Below, one piece after another: positions 6,958 to 8,983 of a stretch of 8,983 nucleotides of DNA. Each line of letters begins with the position of its first letter. The first letter of the stretch is position 1. A model generated the notes under the pieces. That model did no database searches. It was not told the DNA's origin and worked only from the letters and a program-made list of their open reading frames with translations. Source of the stretch: Dichotomicrobium sp964466965 (GTDB lineage Bacteria; Pseudomonadota; Alphaproteobacteria; Rhizobiales; Rhodomicrobiaceae); NCBI GenBank assembly GCA_964466965.1, contig CAYXPZ010000094.1, positions 1 to 8,983 on the forward strand. Reading direction: 5' to 3'. A program made the position numbers and the translations under genes.

Positions 6958-7736
6958 TAACGGAACTGCTCGGCGAGGATGCGTTCGTCCAGCGCGTGGC
7001 CGGGGTCGAACATCAGCTTCAGGCCGATCGAGCGCGCCTCGCGCACATCGATTCGCTCGGCATGGCGGAACTCGGTGTGGTCGGCGACGGCAGCGACAGG
7101 GCGTTTCCCCGGCTCCATGACCTCGATGCGCACATGCGCCTCGTTCGATAACAGGGCGCCGCGCCAGCGCCGCGGACGGAACGGGCTGATCGGCGTCAGC
7201 GCCAGCAGCGGTGCATTGATTGGCAGGATTGGTCCGTAAACCGACAGGTTATAGGCCGTGCTACCGGCCGGCGTCGCCACCAGCACGCCGTCGCAGACCA
7301 TGTCCTCCATGCGTAGCTTGCCATCCACAAGGATGCGCAGCTTGGCGGCTTGATAGGTTAGCCGGAAGATCGACACCTCGTTGATCGCCAGCGCTTCGTA
7401 GGTGACGCCGTCGCGGTCGCGCACATCCATCCGCAGCGGATGGATCTCGCTCATTTCCGCCTGGTCCAGCCGCTTCAGCAGGTCATCCTCGTGATACTCG
7501 TTCATCAGGAAGCCGATGGAGCCGCGATTCATCCCATAGATCGGGATGCTGTGGCACATGTGCTCATGCAGTGTCTGCAGCATCAGGCCGTCGCCGCCGA
7601 GCGCAACAATCACCTCCGCCTCGTCCGGGGCCGCCTGGCCATAGCGCATGACCAGCCGTTCATAAGCGGCCTGCGCCTCGGGCGCTTCGCTAGCAACGAA
7701 GTGAATCTTAGAGATGTCCGATAGGCGGTCGTGCAT
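6954..7736 (-). CDS. nadK: NAD kinase (260 aa)
   Basis: Phosphorylates NAD to NADP with ATP (or polyphosphate in some members) in the cytoplasm, and is the only route to NADP. The family motifs appear in order: GGDG at residues 47-50 with the catalytic Asp49, NRGSIGFLMN at 70-79, N119-E120, and the glycine-rich block DGVLVATPAGSTAY at 149-162. The length is typical of the short alphaproteobacterial form. The ATG at 7736 has only a weak ribosome site (CGAG), but the N terminus aligns with the family as I recall it (KIHFVAS near residue 10). The stop overlaps the nitroreductase stop by four bases, with the two genes convergent. It diverges from cutA across 89 bp, where no clear promoter is seen. 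Confidence 0.96.
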   Translation of the reverse strand: MHDRLSDISKIHFVASEAPEAQAAYERLVMRYGQAAPDEAEVIVALGGDGLMLQTLHEHMCHSIPIYGMNRGSIGFLMNEYHEDDLLKRLDQAEMSEIHPLRMDVRDRDGVTYEALAINEVSIFRLTYQAAKLRILVDGKLRMEDMVCDGVLVATPAGSTAYNLSVYGPILPINAPLLALTPISPFRPRRWRGALLSNEAHVRIEVMEPGKRPVAAVADHTEFRHAERIDVREARSIGLKLMFDPGHALDERILAEQFRY

Positions 7737-7825
7737 GTCGGCTCGCGATGCGGTATCGTTTGCACAGCGTATCGGGATTGCGGATCACGCGCCAGCCCTG
7801 ACGACAAGCATAAGAGCGCCCAATT

Positions 7826-8182
7826 ATGACAGACCCCAGCCCCAATCAGCCGGCATCGGATCAGGCAGTTATGATCTACACGACATGCGAGACCCTCGAG
7901 GAGGCAAAGGCGATCGCGCATGAGCTCGTCAAGCGCAAGCTCGCGGCCTGCGCGAATATCTTTCCCGGCATGACGGCGGTGTTCGAGTGGAATGGGGCGA
8001 CGCAGGAAGGCGCAGAGACGGCGATGTTCGTCAAGACGCGTAAAGGGCTTGCGCAGCGCGTCACCGCGGAGATCAAACGGCTGCACAGCTACGACGTGCC
8101 CGCCGTAGCTGTGCTTGAAGTTTCAGATGGCAACCAGGCCTTTCTCGACTGGATTATCGAGGAAACGGCGCACGCGTCCTAA
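7826..8182 (+). CDS. cutA: CutA1-type periplasmic/cytoplasmic trimer, divalent cation tolerance protein (118 aa)
   Basis: CutA1 proteins form very stable ferredoxin-like trimers that bind copper and other divalent ions; the exact role is debated. Seen here: an N-terminal beta strand VMIYTTC (15-21), the helix EEAKAIAHELVKRKLAAC (to C42), the signature ANIFPGMTAVFEWNG (43-57) and the strand MFVKTRKG, followed by the HSYDVPAV block and the closing FLDWI. The length matches the family (about 105-118 residues). The ATG at 7826 has AAGAG nine bases upstream; the internal Met16 would remove only a disordered Pro/Gln-rich leader, so that start is possible. No signal peptide is present, so a cytoplasmic location is likely. 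It ends 13 bp before the stop of the convergent small membrane protein gene. Confidence 0.95.
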   Translation: MTDPSPNQPASDQAVMIYTTCETLEEAKAIAHELVKRKLAACANIFPGMTAVFEWNGATQEGAETAMFVKTRKGLAQRVTAEIKRLHSYDVPAVAVLEVSDGNQAFLDWIIEETAHAS

Positions 8183-8195
8183 GTCATGCGGCTTA

Positions 8196-8324
8196 TCAGG
8201 CGATTACAAGCGCGCCGACCAGAACCAACCAGATAAAAAGGCCAAGCGCCAGACCGCGCCAGAAGTTCTCGGGCGCATCGGTGCGTCCGACTGAAGTATC
8301 GTGACATCCGTAGCATGAGGCCAT
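8196..8324 (-). CDS. Small single-span membrane protein with an N-terminal CxxCH motif (42 aa)
   Basis: Read directly from the minus strand: ATG at 8324, TGA at 8198-8196. The protein begins MASCYGCHDTSVGRTDAPEN and continues FWRGLALGLFIWLVLVGALV to a final IA. Residues 4-8 are C-Y-G-C-H. Residues 24 to about 42 form one strongly hydrophobic span that ends the protein. A perfect AGGAGGG lies six bases before the start, the best ribosome site in the window, which is the main reason to accept so short a gene. Arg13 and Arg23 before the span suggest N-in, C-out, which would leave the CxxCH in the cytoplasm, where it fits metal or redox binding better than covalent heme c. Function unknown. It is convergent with cutA (13-bp gap) and divergent from the TIM-barrel gene. 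Confidence 0.8.
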   Translation of the reverse strand: MASCYGCHDTSVGRTDAPENFWRGLALGLFIWLVLVGALVIA

Positions 8325-8330
8325 TGTCAG

Positions 8331-8337
8331 CCCTCCT
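8331..8337 (-). promoter_or_regulatory. Consensus Shine-Dalgarno site of the 42-aa gene
   Basis: On the minus strand AGGAGGG ends six bases before the ATG at 8324. The full match to the anti-Shine-Dalgarno core and the ideal spacing predict strong translation. Confidence 0.85.
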
Positions 8338-8405
8338 GTTCAAACGAGGTCCAGTGCGCTAAGTCGATGGGCGTCTGGCGTCCATGTCCCTGAGTCTACA
8401 TGCGT

Positions 8406-8411
8406 TTGACA
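8406..8411 (+). promoter_or_regulatory. Possible -35 element upstream of the TIM-barrel gene
   Basis: TTGACA is a perfect sigma-70-type -35 hexamer, 103 bases before the ATG at 8514. No good -10 follows at 16-18 bases (the positions read TGCCTC to CCTCAA), so the promoter call is tentative. Confidence 0.35.
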
Positions 8412-8417
8412 CATGAA

Positions 8418-8429
8418 CAAGTTAACTTG
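8418..8429. repeat. Perfect 12-bp palindrome CAAGTTAACTTG, candidate operator
   Basis: The sequence equals its own reverse complement over 12 bases and lies just downstream of TTGACA, where a repressor or activator dimer would cover the promoter. It sits in the 189-bp spacer shared by the small membrane protein gene and the TIM-barrel gene, so it could act on either. Confidence 0.4.
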
Positions 8430-8453
8430 CCTCAATGATCGTCAATTGCGCGT

Positions 8454-8468
8454 GAACCAAGGATGAAC
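8454..8468 (+). promoter_or_regulatory. Candidate LexA (SOS) box, GAAC-N7-GAAC
   Basis: Two GAAC half-sites are separated by exactly seven bases (CAAGGAT). This direct repeat, read as GTTC-N7-GTTC on the other strand, is the established LexA site of alphaproteobacteria. It lies 45 bases before the start at 8514, a position suited to repression. The spacer is less AT-rich than in many proven boxes. By chance one would expect about 0.3 such matches in either orientation in 9 kb, so this is a candidate only. Confidence 0.4.
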
Positions 8469-8500
8469 GGCTGTTTCGCCACGGCGGATCAGCGTGAACG

Positions 8501-8506
8501 AAAGGA
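8501..8506 (+). promoter_or_regulatory. Ribosome binding site that fixes the start at 8514
   Basis: AAAGGA lies seven bases before the ATG at 8514. An in-frame ATG at 8463 lies inside the candidate LexA box and has AAGG almost touching it, so it is the poorer start. Confidence 0.7.
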
Positions 8507-8513
8507 TCGGACG

Positions 8514-8983
8514 ATGACGGGGACGGCACCACAGATCGGATACGCCGTGCGCTCGGGCGACGCGCACCCGAAGTCGCTCGGGCACGCGCTCGACACAGCC
8601 GAGACAAAGCCGGTCGATCTGGTGGAGTTGCCGATCTTCGAGTTGGATCTGGTGCTGGGTGGGCGCATCCGCCGCGAGGTCTTGGCCGAGTTGCAGCGGG
8701 TGTGCGGCGGGCGCTCGCTGAGCTACAGCATTCACGCGCCGATCGCGATCAACCTGATGGATCATCCGGGGCGGCTGACGCTGCACGTGAATGTGTTGAA
8801 GGCGTCGATCGAAATCACCGCCGAACTCGGCGCGCGGCATATGGTCATGCACACCGGCGTCTGCGCGCATGGCGCGCGCGCGGAAATCGACGCGGCCTAC
8901 GAGCGCCAGCGCGCGGCGCTGGAGGAGATCGCGGGGATCGCGGCGGAGGCCGGCGTCGTGGTGTGCGTCGAGACGCTGCCGAC
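8514..8983 (+). CDS. TIM-barrel protein of the sugar phosphate isomerase/epimerase - endonuclease IV superfamily (N-terminal 156 residues)
   Basis: The frame is open to the window edge. Strands of a TIM barrel can be followed: QIGYAVR (7-13), VDLVELPIF (34-42), LSYSIHAP (69-76), ARHMVMHTG (107-115) and GVVVCVETLP (147-156). His74, His113 and Glu153 sit at the strand ends where endonuclease IV has the zinc ligands His69, His109 and Glu145, so a metal site is likely. The family covers sugar isomerases, epimerases and AP endonucleases; the missing C-terminal half holds the residues that would decide. If the upstream GAAC-N7-GAAC is a true LexA box, a DNA-repair role becomes more attractive, but this is inference. 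It diverges from the 42-residue membrane protein gene. Confidence 0.85.
   Translation, partial: MTGTAPQIGYAVRSGDAHPKSLGHALDTAETKPVDLVELPIFELDLVLGGRIRREVLAELQRVCGGRSLSYSIHAPIAINLMDHPGRLTLHVNVLKASIEITAELGARHMVMHTGVCAHGARAEIDAAYERQRAALEEIAGIAAEAGVVVCVETLP

Noticed and set aside
8196..8324. The 42-residue protein as a c-type cytochrome
   Set aside because: There is a CxxCH motif but no signal peptide before it, and charge distribution predicts the motif stays in the cytoplasm, where heme c is not attached. It is kept as a metal- or redox-motif protein of unknown role.
8463..8513. In-frame ATG at 8463 as start of the TIM-barrel gene, with a 17-codon frame (8413-8466) overlapping it as ATGA
   Set aside because: Neither ATG has a properly spaced ribosome site, the added residues are hydrophilic without family likeness, and ATG 8514 has AAAGGA at seven bases. 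A leader peptide is possible but unsupported.

Overview
The window looks like chromosomal DNA of a GC-rich alphaproteobacterium. The grounds are the alphaproteobacterial style of UvrA (the first zinc CxxC reads CPVS), an NAD kinase of the short type of about 260 residues, and a GAAC-N7-GAAC direct repeat that matches the LexA box of that class. No tRNA, rRNA, CRISPR array, insertion sequence or phage gene is visible. The species cannot be named from the sequence alone.

Layout. Positions 1-1345 (minus) hold the N-terminal half of uvrA, cut by the window edge. A 199-bp divergent spacer separates it from a plus-strand gene (1545-2777) for an inner-membrane protein with about five membrane spans and a C-terminal pentapeptide-repeat domain. 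Thirty bases after its stop, and converging on it, ends a two-gene minus-strand operon (6300 to 2808). Both of its proteins are predicted to be secreted, and both have an N-terminal von Willebrand A (VWA) domain followed by tandem beta-rich repeats of about 83 residues. They are diverged paralogs, with five and three repeat motifs. The larger one has a damaged metal site.

Divergent from that operon is a small FMN nitroreductase gene (6385-6957). Its stop codon overlaps the stop of the convergent nadK gene (7736-6954). cutA (7826-8182) diverges from nadK. A 42-codon minus-strand gene (8324-8196) with a perfect Shine-Dalgarno sequence encodes a one-span membrane protein with a CxxCH motif. The right edge carries the start of a TIM-barrel protein of the sugar phosphate isomerase / endonuclease IV superfamily (8514 onward). 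A candidate SOS box, a perfect 12-bp palindrome and a consensus -35 hexamer lie upstream of it.

How the genes may work together. uvrA, nadK, cutA and the nitroreductase are ordinary housekeeping or stress functions with no evident joint pathway. The less ordinary parts are (i) the secreted VWA/beta-repeat paralog pair, next to a membrane pentapeptide protein whose repeat domain is predicted to face the same compartment, and (ii) the small CxxCH membrane protein and the TIM-barrel gene with their shared 189-bp regulatory spacer. Any functional link within these groups is inference from position and topology only.
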